DNA of 64,000 nt from SXOA01 sp046153945 (GCA_046153945.1 JBJXFF010000109.1:52844-116843), one strand, 5' to 3'. Numbered from the stretch's first letter, positions 34,775-44,535 are shown. Made by a program: numbers and translations. Notes: generated by a model from the letters alone, not told the origin.

Positions 34775-34972
34775 ATGCTTGTCCTATCCCGCAAAGAATC
34801 CGAGCGGATCCGCCTCGGCAACAACATCGTCGTCACTGTGGTCCGGGTCTCCGGCGACCGAGTCCGCATCGGTATCGAAGCCCCGCCGGACGTCATCGTC
34901 CTCCGCGACGAGCTCCAGCCGCGGCAGGCGCTGGCCAGCGGCGAGGTGAAGTCACTCAAGGAAGCGGGATAG
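34775..34972 (+). CDS. csrA: Carbon storage regulator CsrA
   Basis: Encodes 65 aa, a normal size. CsrA binds GGA motifs in mRNA leaders as a dimer and blocks or promotes translation. The MLVLSRKESERIRLG N-terminus, RVRIGIEAPPDVIVLRDEL and the conserved Leu and Arg residues of the RNA-binding edge are all present. GGAGG at 34761-34765 sits 10 bases before the ATG; the leader GGAGGA could itself be a CsrA target, giving autoregulation. It converges on the large secreted protein gene with 4 bases between the stop codons. Confidence 0.97.
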   Translation: MLVLSRKESERIRLGNNIVVTVVRVSGDRVRIGIEAPPDVIVLRDELQPRQALASGEVKSLKEAG

Positions 34973-34976
34973 GGCA

Positions 34977-37900
34977 TTACAGATCGGAAGCGTTTCGGTC
35001 GGCAGGATTGTCCAGAGCGGTATTGAAGAAGGCGTCGGCTTCACTCCCCCCCCAGAGCGTATCCACAGAGTTGTCGTCACCGCTGGAACCGAAGCTGCCG
35101 AGGCTCGCCAGCGAAGGAACCGGCCCCCAATTCAGCAACAGGGCCAGCAGGGCGGCATCGGCGGCATCCCCCTTGGAAAGGCTGCCGCTCGCCGCGCCGT
35201 TGGATTCGTCGCCGACAAGCGCGTCGCTCCCTTCATGGCCGTTTACCGTGTCCGCCCCCAAGCCGCCAATCAGAATGTCGTTACCCGTGCGGCCGAGGAG
35301 CGTGTCATTTCCGCCATTACCGGCGATGACGTCATTCCCCTCGCTGCCGCTGACAATGTCATTTCCCGCGCCGCCATAGATTCGGTCGTTGCCGGCTTGG
35401 CCGTCGACCTGGTCGTTTCCTTCTCCGCCGTTGATGTAGTCGTCACCGGCCCCGGTGTAGATGAGATCGTTGCCACCCTGGCCGTAAACGGCATCGTTGC
35501 CGCCGAAAGTGTTGATCTGATCGTTCCCGCCGAGAGTTGTTTGCGAAGCCACGTTCGGGTCGTCGATAGCCGGGTTATAGACGTCCCCCCAAATCTCGTC
35601 GTTGCCGCCGACTGCCGCACCGTTGACCCGATCGTTTCCTGCTCCTCCGACAAGCAGGTCATCGCCGTAGCCGCCGGTGATGACGTCATTGCCATCTTCG
35701 CCGAAAAAAGCGGCGTTAAGGCGAGTGTTGTACATCGAAAGGGTGTCGTTGCCGTCGCGTCCGAAGAGATTCATCCGACCGGCACCCGCTCCGCTGGTGA
35801 TGTAAGGCCCATAGGAGCCTCCGCTGAGCGGAAAGTAGGTATTGCCGATGCGGAGACGGATGCTTGGATTGACTTCCCCAGCGGTGGTAGCTTGTACGAA
35901 GTCCGCGCCCGGTGTGGTCCGCACATACATATTTCCCAGCAGCACGTCGCTGAGAGTCGGATCCACGACGGCCACGAATTCAAAGCCGCTGAAGCCGCCA
36001 GTGGGGTCGGAGCTGGCATCGACTTTGCCACCGCGGGTATCCACCACCAGCGGAACGGCAGTGCTGGCGTCTTTGATCACCAGCTTGTCGCCAGGGGTGC
36101 CGGATGCGCCTCCATCGACGACGATCCGCTTGCGAAACGGGCCTCCGGAGTAGTCGAGCGTGATCAGGTCGTTACCCCCGGCGGCGTTGAGATTAATCGC
36201 TCCGGTAATCAAGCTCAGCGGAATGGTCAGCGTCCTGTTCGCATTCGAGAGCGTTGCGCCCGGAGGGGCGGAGATGAATTGCTGGCTGGCGTCCGTGATG
36301 ACCAGGTTGGTGCCGATTACCTTGGCGGTCAGGTTGTTGTCCTTCCCGGGGAAACTGAGATCCGTGACCGTCAGGGCTCCTCCAACAAGGGTCGCGGAAA
36401 GGTCGGCCAAAACGGTTCCCGGTGAGCCGATCTCATTCGGGCCGTTCACCGCAATGAATGCGCCATTGACGCCCACGCTGCTCAGTTGCGAGATGACGGC
36501 ATTGTTGAGGCCAACCGCATTATCGAAGGTTCGGAAAGGCGCGCTGGAAGGCGAAGCGGCGAAGAACACTTTGGCATGCAGCACACCGCTGCTTTCGTAG
36601 AGGTTCACGGCATCGCTCGTCGTGCCCAGGCCAACTCCCGAACCGCTGTAATTGCCAATCCGCAGATTCGCCGGCGGGCTCGCGCCGAACCAATTGGACA
36701 GGAAAGCGACAGTCTTGCCTGGCAAGTCCGTGGTTTCGATGAAGATCACCGACTCGCCGGCGGCGATGCTGGTGATGCCATTCAGGGCCACTGCCGCCAC
36801 GAAGGATTCCGAGTTGTCGTCCACCTTCCAGCCGGTGATGTCCACGGTCGTCGCGCCGGTGTTGGTCACCTCAAACCAATCGGCACCAACGAGGGGGCTG
36901 TTGCCGCTGGACCAAGGCGCTACCTCGGAGATGACCAGCTTGCCCGTGGTTCCCGGCGAGCCAGTCTCCACTCCGTTGAAGGCGAGGAACGCCCCATGGG
37001 TCCCCACAATGCTTAAGGTCGAAATCGACGGCAGCGGGAGCGCGGGGCTGCCCAAGCCGGCGTGGTTGTCGAATGTGATGCCCGTGGTGGTGGTGCCGAA
37101 GCTGACCCCCGAAATTCGATTGCCGCCGGCGTCGAAGAGGTTTACCGCATCGCCGCCGGTGCTCAGACCAATGCCGGCACCACCGTAGGCCCCAATGAGG
37201 AAGCCGGCGGGCAGGGTCGCAGATCCAAACCAGGCGGTCGAAAAACTGGCGATCTTCGCTGCATCAGTAGAACCGTCGGCAAGGCCCTCGAAGAAGACCG
37301 CCGATTTGCCGGCTGGGATGCTCGTTAGGCCGCGCAAAGGAATCTTCGCTGAGCCATTCGAGTTATCATCCACGCTCCAGCCGGTGATAATTACCGCGGT
37401 GCTGCCGTTATTCGTCACCTCGAACCAGTCGGCCGAATAGGAGGTGTTGCCGCTGCCCGAGGGATGCACCTCGGAAATGAAGACGGCAGGTACGACAGGA
37501 GTTTCGTTCACTATATCGGTGACCGTTAAGGTGTAGCTCGTCGTCGCATCCGGATTGCCGCCGAGAGTTGGGTCATCGACACTGACGGTGATGCTGTAGG
37601 TAATCTTGGTTTCGTAATCGAGAACGGTCCCGGCCTTGATGTATAGACCGCTGCCGATGATCTCAAAGAAAGCGGCGTCCGTTCCACCCACCGTCAGGTT
37701 GTTGGCACCCAGCCCATCATCGGTGACGACGATGTCGGCGACCTTGATGGGAGTGACGGTGGTGGTGTTTTCCACGATCGAGGTGATCACGTTGTTCAGC
37801 GCGATCGCGGTGGGAGCCTGGTTGGGGACTTCGGACGGCATGTAGACCCACAGCTGCGGATGATCGATGTCACCGCCGCCATTCTCATTGACGACATAGA

Positions 37901-39350
37901 GAATGCCGTCGCGGTCCATAGTGAGCCCTTCGTGCTGCTGGTCGGGAGCGGAGAGCGGGCTCCCTAAATCGGCGACGATCTGCAGTGTGCTGGAGATGTT
38001 GCCGGAGCGGTCGATTTCGACAATCCTGGCCGAGGCCTGGCTCAAAAGCAGCAGATTGCCGGAGTCCGGCTGCCCGTTCAGGGGCGGCAGGTTCGACAAG
38101 GCGAATGCGTCCGCGAAATCCAACATATTGGCGAGCGCCGGATTGAATAGGTCAATCGAGTTCACCGTGGTTGGCGAACCATTAGTCGCGGTGCCAGCCG
38201 GGAAATTGACGCCTGTTTGGAAGATGCCCATGGGCGTGATTTCTTTGACGACAATATAGCCCCCCGTCTGCGGATCATAGGAAAGGCCTTCGGTCCCCGT
38301 GTTATCGACGAAGGTGCCAATCTTCACGGTCAACGCGCCGCTGCGGGAAAGCGTGGTGCCGGCGACGTAGGTGAACAAGACGAGCTGGCGGTCACGCTCT
38401 TCGCTCATCACGAATTGGCCGCCGCCGATGTACGTGATGCCTTCGATGTCATAAAAGTCGGTCCCTTGGGGGCTGCCTCCCAGGGCCAGCGTCATGGTGT
38501 CGATCAAGGCCCCAGTCTTCGATACTTGAGTGACCGATTTACCGCCATCGCCGACGATGAACAGCGAGTCCGTGTCCCAGTTGTAGGCCACGCCCGACGC
38601 TTCCTGAGCCAGCAGATTGTTAGCCGGCGCTGCCGTCCGTGTCGGTTCCGGCAGATCAAAACGGCCCACCCGGACATACGTGGATAGGTCCACCGTGATT
38701 CCTCGAGTGCCTGGAGAGCCCGTCTCGGCGCCGGCAGTGAACGCGCCGTTGACCCCCGCGACACTCAAGGTCGAGATGGGGGCGTTGTTCAGGCCCACCG
38801 TATTGTCAAAAGTTATACCCGCTGTGGCCGCACCGAAGGTGACGTTGGCCTGCAGGACACCAGCGGCATCATAGAGATTCACCGCATCTCCCGAGCCGCT
38901 TAGTCCCACCGCCGTTCCTCCGTAGGCCCCGATGAGGAAGCCGGCGGGTGGGGTCGCGGATCCAAACCAGGCCGTCGAGAAGTTGGCGATGATCGTCGCG
39001 TCGGTGGTGCCGGTGGCATTTCCTTCAAAGAAGACCGCCGATTTCCCGGCGGGAATGCTCGTCAGGCCGCGAAGCGCGACCGAATTGGCGAAGAGATTAG
39101 TGTTGTCGTCCATCTTCCAGCCGGTAATGTTCAGAGCGCTATTGCCGGTATTCGTCACCTCAAACCAATCGGCTGCATAAGGTCCGCTGCTGCCGGTCGG
39201 ATGCACCTCGGAGATGAAGACGGCCAGCATCTCGCGGCCCTCGAGCGATTCGAACGTCCGCGGACGCTTGGCGCTTTGCAGGAAGCGGCGCTGCTTAGAT
39301 AGACGCCGGCTGACCGAGGACAGAATCTGGCGAGCAAATGGTCGAAACAC
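34977..39350 (-). CDS. Large secreted protein with lamin-tail, SdiA-like and RTX repeats
   Basis: Encodes 1457 aa. The N-terminus has FESLEGREML (about 33-42), a planctomycete surface-protein sorting motif of the LEPR-XLL type. Domains in order: lamin-tail domain 1 (about 42-220), an SdiA-regulated or phytase-like propeller (about 223-507), a cadherin-like segment (about 517-617), lamin-tail domains 2 (622-800) and 3 (803-980), a linker, and RTX calcium-binding repeats (about 1187-1383) with GGxGNDxI units. It is probably exported to the cell surface and calcium-stabilised; binding to polysaccharide or the cell wall is a guess. The lamin-tail copies 1 and 2 are very close even at DNA level, so they duplicated recently. 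Confidence 0.9.
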   Translation of the reverse strand: MFRPFARQILSSVSRRLSKQRRFLQSAKRPRTFESLEGREMLAVFISEVHPTGSSGPYAADWFEVTNTGNSALNITGWKMDDNTNLFANSVALRGLTSIPAGKSAVFFEGNATGTTDATIIANFSTAWFGSATPPAGFLIGAYGGTAVGLSGSGDAVNLYDAAGVLQANVTFGAATAGITFDNTVGLNNAPISTLSVAGVNGAFTAGAETGSPGTRGITVDLSTYVRVGRFDLPEPTRTAAPANNLLAQEASGVAYNWDTDSLFIVGDGGKSVTQVSKTGALIDTMTLALGGSPQGTDFYDIEGITYIGGGQFVMSEERDRQLVLFTYVAGTTLSRSGALTVKIGTFVDNTGTEGLSYDPQTGGYIVVKEITPMGIFQTGVNFPAGTATNGSPTTVNSIDLFNPALANMLDFADAFALSNLPPLNGQPDSGNLLLLSQASARIVEIDRSGNISSTLQIVADLGSPLSAPDQQHEGLTMDRDGILYVVNENGGGDIDHPQLWVYMPSEVPNQAPTAIALNNVITSIVENTTTVTPIKVADIVVTDDGLGANNLTVGGTDAAFFEIIGSGLYIKAGTVLDYETKITYSITVSVDDPTLGGNPDATTSYTLTVTDIVNETPVVPAVFISEVHPSGSGNTSYSADWFEVTNNGSTAVIITGWSVDDNSNGSAKIPLRGLTSIPAGKSAVFFEGLADGSTDAAKIASFSTAWFGSATLPAGFLIGAYGGAGIGLSTGGDAVNLFDAGGNRISGVSFGTTTTGITFDNHAGLGSPALPLPSISTLSIVGTHGAFLAFNGVETGSPGTTGKLVISEVAPWSSGNSPLVGADWFEVTNTGATTVDITGWKVDDNSESFVAAVALNGITSIAAGESVIFIETTDLPGKTVAFLSNWFGASPPANLRIGNYSGSGVGLGTTSDAVNLYESSGVLHAKVFFAASPSSAPFRTFDNAVGLNNAVISQLSSVGVNGAFIAVNGPNEIGSPGTVLADLSATLVGGALTVTDLSFPGKDNNLTAKVIGTNLVITDASQQFISAPPGATLSNANRTLTIPLSLITGAINLNAAGGNDLITLDYSGGPFRKRIVVDGGASGTPGDKLVIKDASTAVPLVVDTRGGKVDASSDPTGGFSGFEFVAVVDPTLSDVLLGNMYVRTTPGADFVQATTAGEVNPSIRLRIGNTYFPLSGGSYGPYITSGAGAGRMNLFGRDGNDTLSMYNTRLNAAFFGEDGNDVITGGYGDDLLVGGAGNDRVNGAAVGGNDEIWGDVYNPAIDDPNVASQTTLGGNDQINTFGGNDAVYGQGGNDLIYTGAGDDYINGGEGNDQVDGQAGNDRIYGGAGNDIVSGSEGNDVIAGNGGNDTLLGRTGNDILIGGLGADTVNGHEGSDALVGDESNGAASGSLSKGDAADAALLALLLNWGPVPSLASLGSFGSSGDDNSVDTLWGGSEADAFFNTALDNPADRNASDL

Positions 39351-39659
39351 GAGTATTCCTTCTCAGGTAGGAAAGTCCGCTGGTGAAAGTGACGACGCCA
39401 AAGAGACGTCTCGAAATCAAGTTGCCCCTGGGTTTTTGCCGAGCCATGTAAACAATAGGAAAAGTGCTGGTGAATCTTTCGAGAAACATTCCATAAGCGG
39501 GCATGAAGATTACGCGAAAATCTTCATGGCACCCCAAGGGCAGCGATTTGGAAGCGGTCCATCTCTCGCAAGTGAAGATTCAAGGAAGTGTCGCTGTAGA
39601 TTGGCGACAAGACATCGCGGCAGCACAGCGACAATTCAATAGAGAATGGCGCGGACGCG
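39351..39659. other. Intergenic region between secreted protein and UXS genes
   Basis: About 310 bases on the upstream side of the secreted protein gene and downstream of the UDP-glucuronate decarboxylase gene. It must hold the promoter of the secreted protein on the minus strand. I see no RNA gene, strong hairpin or repeat. Confidence 0.5.
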
Positions 39660-40628
39660 TTAGAAATTCGGCGTCGGCGGCCGGTAATGGGCCATGTTGA
39701 TCGACCGGAACCAGGCAATGGTTTTCGCCAGGCCCTCTTGCAGCGGCACTTTTGGTTCCCAGCCGAGCCGGGTTTTGGCGAGCGTGATATCGGGCTGCCG
39801 GCGCGTGGGATCGTCCGGCGGCAGCGGCTGGTGAATGATTTTGGACTTCGAGCCGGTGAGCTGAATCACCTGCTCGGCAAGCTCGCGGACGGTGAACTCG
39901 CCCGGATTGCCGAGATTGCACGGCCCCTGAAAATCGTCCGGCGCGTTCATCATCCGGATGATGCCTTCAATCAGATCATCCCGGTAACAGAAGGAGCGAG
40001 TCTGCTGGCCGTCGCCAAACAGGGTGATGTCTTCGCCTTGCAGCGCCTGGCGGATGAAGTTGGAAACGACGCGGCCGTCGTAGGGATGCATCCGCGGGCC
40101 GTAGGTATTGAAGATGCGGACGATCCGGATGTTGACCTTGTTACTCCGGTGGTAGTCCATGAACAGCGTCTCGGCCGCCCGCTTCCCTTCGTCGTAACAG
40201 GCCCGCGGCCCCAGTGGATTCACGCTGCCGCGATAACTCTCCGGCTGCGGGTGGACTTCGGGGTCGCCGTAGACTTCGCTGGTGCTGGCCTGCAACACTT
40301 TGGCCTTGCAGCGCTTGGCCATGCCCAGGACGTTGATTGCCCCCATCACCGACGTCTTCATGGTCTTGATGGGGTTGTACTGATAATGGCCGGGAGCAGC
40401 GGGGCAAGCGAGATTGTAGATCTCGTCCACCTCCAGCCAGATCGGCGTGGTGATGTCGTGCCGCACCAACTCGAAGTTCGGCTTCCCGAGCAAATGAGCA
40501 ACATTCGTCTTCTGGCTGGTAAAAAAGTTGTCCAGGCAGATGACGTCGTGCCCTTGTTCCACCAGCCGTTCGCAAAGATGCGATCCGAGGAATCCCGCGC
40601 CGCCGGTGACGAGAATGCGTTTGAGCAT
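39660..40628 (-). CDS. uxs: UDP-glucuronate decarboxylase (UDP-xylose synthase)
   Basis: Encodes 322 aa. It oxidises and decarboxylates UDP-glucuronate to UDP-xylose using bound NAD. Short-chain dehydrogenase features are complete: GGAGFLGSH at 9-17, TSEVYGDP (catalytic Thr/Ser and Glu), YDEGK at about 143-147 with the catalytic Tyr and Lys, and RIFNTYGPRMHPYDGRVVSNF, the UXS hallmark. The ATG at 40628 starts right at the Rossmann strand; the frame is open to 40703 with basic text that does not fit. UDP-xylose would feed surface glycans. No glycosyltransferases are adjacent, so it is a stand-alone housekeeping gene. dTDP-glucose dehydratase is the less likely alternative. Confidence 0.93.
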   Translation of the reverse strand: MLKRILVTGGAGFLGSHLCERLVEQGHDVICLDNFFTSQKTNVAHLLGKPNFELVRHDITTPIWLEVDEIYNLACPAAPGHYQYNPIKTMKTSVMGAINVLGMAKRCKAKVLQASTSEVYGDPEVHPQPESYRGSVNPLGPRACYDEGKRAAETLFMDYHRSNKVNIRIVRIFNTYGPRMHPYDGRVVSNFIRQALQGEDITLFGDGQQTRSFCYRDDLIEGIIRMMNAPDDFQGPCNLGNPGEFTVRELAEQVIQLTGSKSKIIHQPLPPDDPTRRQPDITLAKTRLGWEPKVPLQEGLAKTIAWFRSINMAHYRPPTPNF

Positions 40629-40759
40629 GCGATTGAACTTGGAGTTGGCACTCGGGACTCTAACCCGACGCGCCAGCGAGGAAGTACGACGACGCATCCG
40701 CAAGCGGACGCTGATTGCGATAATATACCTTATCGTTCCACGCCACTAACGGGCCTCCC

Positions 40760-41962
40760 ATGACGACCGATACAACCGCTACCTTCCGTGCCCGCTGGGT
40801 CTTCCCCGTGGAAGTCCCGCCGCTGAAGGACGGTGTGGTCCGCGTGGTCGATGGACGAATTGTCTCGCTGGGGCCCTACCAACCAGGCGAGACGGCCGCC
40901 GACCTCGGCAACGTCGCTCTTCTTCCGGGGTTCATCAACGCCCACACCCACCTGGAATTCAGCCTGCTGAAGCAGCCGCTGGGTAGGCCGGGGATGCCGT
41001 TCGCCCAGTGGATTGGAGAAGTCGTCTCCTTTCGCCGTGGACTGGCTGCTGAAGGAACGGACCTCGCCGACTACGCGCGGCAGGCAACCGAAGCAGGTCT
41101 ACGTGAGTCTTCTGCGGCAGGAGTCGCTGGCATCGGAGAAATTGCCACCTCCTTGTGGCCCGCCGAGTCTTTCGAGTCTTGCCGCGACATCCACGGGACC
41201 GTTTTCCTGGAGCTCCTGGGCCTCGCCCCCGAACGGATTGAGCCGCTGCTCTCTGCGGCGGAACGGCATGTAAGCGGCCGCCATGAATCAGGCTTCCGCC
41301 GCGGCCTCTCTCCCCATGCTCCGTACACCGTTCATCCCGATCTACTGCGGAAAGTCTGCGAGCTCTCCCTCCAGAAAAAGATCCCGCTCGCCATGCACCT
41401 GGCTGAATCGTTTGAGGAACTCGAACTCCTTCGCTCCCACAGTGGCCCGCTCGTCGAGCGGCTGAAGGAACTCGGGGCCTGGTATCCCGGTGCCTTGCCA
41501 CGAGGAATCCGGTCCCTCGACTTTCTGGAAATGCTGTCCGCGGCTCATCAGGTGCTGGTGATTCACGGCAACTTCCTGAGCCGCGAAGAAATGGCGTTCC
41601 TCGGAGCGCGGCGGGAGAAGATGACCGTCGTCTACTGCCCCCGGACCCAGGCGTACTTTCCCCACGGCCACTATCCGCTAACCGAGTTGCTCGCGGCTGG
41701 CGTCCGGGTCGCAGTTGGAACCGACTCGCGAGCGAGCAACCCCGACCTTTCCGTCTTCTCGGAACTACGGCACATTGCGCAGCATCATCCTGGCGTTCCC
41801 TCAGATGAGATCCTGAAGATGGGGACTCTCCACGCCGCCGAGGCGCTCGGTCTGGCGAATCAACTCGGGAGTTTATTCCCAGGCAAATCGGCCAACTTTG
41901 CCATAGTGCCGCTGTCTGAAGTGGAAGGGGAACCATTGGAACTGCTCTTTCACGGTTACTAG
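40760..41962 (+). CDS. Amidohydrolase-superfamily deaminase
   Basis: Encodes 400 aa. The beta-barrel metal ligands are clear: NAHTHLEF (about 59-66), HAPYTVHP, AMHLAESFEEL, VIHGNF and VGTDSRASNPDLS. This is the TRZ/ATZ-cytosine deaminase branch, in which a metal-activated water removes an amino group from a ring. Aminodeoxyfutalosine deaminase of the futalosine menaquinone pathway is one candidate because of the short size, but there are no mqn genes nearby. The protein is cytoplasmic. The ATG at 40760 follows a weak leader. Confidence 0.85.
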   Translation: MTTDTTATFRARWVFPVEVPPLKDGVVRVVDGRIVSLGPYQPGETAADLGNVALLPGFINAHTHLEFSLLKQPLGRPGMPFAQWIGEVVSFRRGLAAEGTDLADYARQATEAGLRESSAAGVAGIGEIATSLWPAESFESCRDIHGTVFLELLGLAPERIEPLLSAAERHVSGRHESGFRRGLSPHAPYTVHPDLLRKVCELSLQKKIPLAMHLAESFEELELLRSHSGPLVERLKELGAWYPGALPRGIRSLDFLEMLSAAHQVLVIHGNFLSREEMAFLGARREKMTVVYCPRTQAYFPHGHYPLTELLAAGVRVAVGTDSRASNPDLSVFSELRHIAQHHPGVPSDEILKMGTLHAAEALGLANQLGSLFPGKSANFAIVPLSEVEGEPLELLFHGY

Positions 41963-41994
41963 TTGTTTGTCTTGCGCGCCGCTCGACCCAGACT

Positions 41995-42996
41995 CTATCC
42001 TGCCGCCAGCGGGGCGAGGAACTCGCGGCGGCGCTGCTCGGGGAGTTTCCGTTTCTCGCGCTCGCGACGGAGCTTTTCGAGACGGGCGGCATCCAGCGAT
42101 ATGGAGGCCTGCTCGTGTTGTAACGGGCTCGGTTGCGGCTTCTCTGTCTCGACAATGGATTCTGCTGCATCGGGAATCGGCGACACTGCGGAAGCGGTTG
42201 ATTCTTGGGCTGCTTTCGCGGCCTCTTTTTGCCGCTGCTGCTCGTCGTACTCCTTGCTCCCCGCGTCGAGGATCGCCAGCCTCCTCTCTGCCGCATCGCG
42301 GAAGTCGGTGTCGGTCCAATGGGCCCGCTGGGGGCTCTCCCGCAAGAGTTTTATAACCGTTTGGAGCATCTTTTCGCGGTCCTCGGGGCTGTGCTCAACG
42401 ACATCGGTAACATCCTGCTCCGTTTGGGTTTGCGGCAACTCGCTCGGCGAGAATCTTTCCGTTTTCGCCGATTTGCTCATAACCGGATTCTCCGAGTTGA
42501 TTCCCACGGGATCCCGGCGAACATTTCCGCTGCTCTTCGCCGCCCCAGTGCAAAGCCGAGAGCTGGCCATGACGGCGCGAAAAGCGCTATTGATGAATCC
42601 CGGCTTACGGATCTGCGTCGTGGAGGACGTCTCTTCCCAGGCGACATCCCCCCGCTTTCCTTGTTTCACAACCACCTTGTCCTCCCCGCTGGCGTCAAAT
42701 GCCGCCAGGGCTTTGTGATACAAGAACTCGAGTCGGGCCTGGACCAGCCAGAACCCCAGGGCGAGCTGCCCCTCCGGCCGCTCCTTCGCGGCCGACTCGG
42801 GGAGGACGCGGCAGAGCCAGGCCCCCACCTCCGTCAGAATCTTGGAGACCCGCGGCTGGCTGATGCCGTGCTCCTGGGCCACCTCCAATTGCCCCCGCCC
42901 CTGCACCAGCACCGCCTCAAAAATCAGCCGATCCCGCGGAATCGGCGGCTTAAGATCCGCCAATTCCCAGTTCAAACTCTGCAAATCGCACGTCAT
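41995..42996 (-). CDS. HTH DNA-binding protein of unknown role
   Basis: Encodes 333 aa from the ATG at 42996, which has GGAGGTG upstream. Residues about 30-60 (GRGQLEVAQEHGISQPRVSKIL) form a helix-turn-helix like those of sigma-related or terminase-small-subunit proteins. The rest is hydrophilic with predicted coiled coil (about 240-320) and a basic C-terminus (REREKRKLPEQRRRE). There is no recombinase or nuclease motif. The neighbour on the other side of the hairpin region is an AT-richer membrane gene, so this may be part of a small acquired island, but it carries no integrase. It could be a regulator of that gene. Confidence 0.7.
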   Translation of the reverse strand: MTCDLQSLNWELADLKPPIPRDRLIFEAVLVQGRGQLEVAQEHGISQPRVSKILTEVGAWLCRVLPESAAKERPEGQLALGFWLVQARLEFLYHKALAAFDASGEDKVVVKQGKRGDVAWEETSSTTQIRKPGFINSAFRAVMASSRLCTGAAKSSGNVRRDPVGINSENPVMSKSAKTERFSPSELPQTQTEQDVTDVVEHSPEDREKMLQTVIKLLRESPQRAHWTDTDFRDAAERRLAILDAGSKEYDEQQRQKEAAKAAQESTASAVSPIPDAAESIVETEKPQPSPLQHEQASISLDAARLEKLRREREKRKLPEQRRREFLAPLAAG

Positions 42997-43120
42997 GGCA
43001 CACCTCCGAAATGTCCTGAAGAACCCCCACAAACACATAGACTCTAATGTTCAGTATACATGCGTACCCATTAAAATCCAAGCCCTCGCGAGAAGAATAT
43101 CGAAGATTTTTTTGAGGTAG

Positions 43121-43250
43121 GGTCGGGAAGGGTTTTCGCAGTCACCAAGTCATGAAACGGCAATAAAGCCGGCCGCGAAAACCTTTCCCGACCACGTTGG
43201 CGCAGCGAGTCGGTTGGCCATGATCCGCTATACACGATCCGTGGTCGGGA
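43121..43250. promoter_or_regulatory. Three-segment competing hairpins (attenuator-like)
   Basis: Segment 43121-43139 pairs with 43175-43193 (18 of 19 bases). The overlapping segment 43186-43196 also pairs perfectly with 43240-43250 (11 bases). The two stems are mutually exclusive. The fold ends about 100 bases before the membrane gene at 43347. It could equally be another interspersed repeat. Confidence 0.5.
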
Positions 43251-43346
43251 GTCGTTGGCCTAAGCGAATAGTTCGTTTCGGAAGTTGAGGATATCATTGA
43301 CGCTTGACCTGGGCTTTACTCTAGAGAAAGCCAGTCATTTGCGTCA

Positions 43347-44510
43347 GTGCGTTGCAGAAATCATTTGCTGCTCACAGTTTTTCAATTTAAGATAAGCGCT
43401 CGAAACCGATCCGTTAAACCTTCTGGTGAACAACTGCGAACACTCTTTGGCCTAATCCTGTGTGCATTATGCGGTGGCGCATTTATTTTCGCACAAGAGG
43501 AACCCTCGCGGCCAGCACCTCCGAGCGCAGAATCTTCGGAGGCTCCAACGCCACATGCGTTGGACCCGTCGGATGCGCCCTTTGACGCTACCAGCGATGT
43601 ATTAATAAATCCCTCCTTGTGGACCGTTGAGTCGGCCAAAGACTTGGGGATTTATGACTTCGAACCCAATATGGTGGAGGCGGCTCAAATTCTGTCAAAA
43701 TATATGAAGGAGGGCGGAAAAAAGGTGGCTGGAACGGCTCCTAAAGAGCTTAAGAATCTTCCCACGCAACAGCGCGACTCCTTTCTCGCAGAGTTGGAAA
43801 AGACGTCTAGGACCGAGGCGAATCTAAATGCTTGGAAGAATTTTTGGAACGCGTGGAAGATAAACTTACTTCCAAAAGTTAGGGGTAAAACCACCGCGGA
43901 ATACAAAGCTGTCCTGGAAAGAGCCTTCCAGCAAAGCGCGTTGGAAGCGGTGGATTGGGGACGAAAACTTGAGGAGGAACATGACAGGTCTAATGCCGGA
44001 GCAGGAGGTGGAACCGCCCCCTATGTGGCGTCGATCATTGAAACACTCTCCGCGCGGGATAAGTTTTCGAAAGCAAAAGAGCGCGTAGCTACCGTATCTT
44101 TGGCACAAATGCTGGGATTCGGCGTGCTTGTTTTTACCGTCATTGTAATCGTGGTGCAGTGGCACATCATGATCAGACGCGAGCAGCGATGGAATGGAGC
44201 CACATTCAGGCTCATTGGACTTACGCTCATATTGAATGCGGGGGTATTTCTTACAGTCGTCGACGTTGTCGATCCTGAAACAAGAAACCCCATGTTTGGG
44301 CTTCTGGGGGCACTTGCTGGCTACATTCTTGGTCGGGATGTGTCTTCCGAAAAACGTCGAAAGAAAGTTCGTCAAACAGGCGATGCAATTGTCGCTCCCG
44401 GAACGGTCTCGCCCGGTGGTGCTCCATTGGCGGGCACCAATCTCACCGACGGAGGGAGTACACCAATCAACGGCGGCCTGCCTATCAATAGTTCTGCCGG
44501 TTCAGGGTGA
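43347..44510 (+). CDS. Membrane protein of unknown family, AT-richer than neighbours
   Basis: Encodes up to 387 aa; the GTG at 43347 is the first possible start but lacks a good ribosome-binding site, so a later TTG may be the true one. A signal-like stretch (LFGLILCALCGGAFIFA, about 35-51) is followed by a proline-rich linker, a helical region of about 200 residues, two or three membrane helices (about 255-335) and a glycine-rich tail. No domain is recognised. Codon use is AT-richer than the surroundings (AAA, ATT, TTT common), which suggests acquisition. It lies behind competing hairpins and faces the enolase-superfamily pseudogene. Confidence 0.65.
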   Translation: MRCRNHLLLTVFQFKISARNRSVKPSGEQLRTLFGLILCALCGGAFIFAQEEPSRPAPPSAESSEAPTPHALDPSDAPFDATSDVLINPSLWTVESAKDLGIYDFEPNMVEAAQILSKYMKEGGKKVAGTAPKELKNLPTQQRDSFLAELEKTSRTEANLNAWKNFWNAWKINLLPKVRGKTTAEYKAVLERAFQQSALEAVDWGRKLEEEHDRSNAGAGGGTAPYVASIIETLSARDKFSKAKERVATVSLAQMLGFGVLVFTVIVIVVQWHIMIRREQRWNGATFRLIGLTLILNAGVFLTVVDVVDPETRNPMFGLLGALAGYILGRDVSSEKRRKKVRQTGDAIVAPGTVSPGGAPLAGTNLTDGGSTPINGGLPINSSAGSG

Positions 44511-44535
44511 CTTCCGAATGCCGGCCACACACGGC

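Noticed and set aside
35235..36425. A 396-codon plus-strand open frame rich in Val and Asp
   Set aside because: It is antisense to the RTX repeat region; its repetitive text is the mirror of the GGxGNDxI repeats.
40959..42296. A 445-codon minus-strand open frame
   Set aside because: It is Arg/Ser-rich, overlaps the deaminase gene completely and has no motif.
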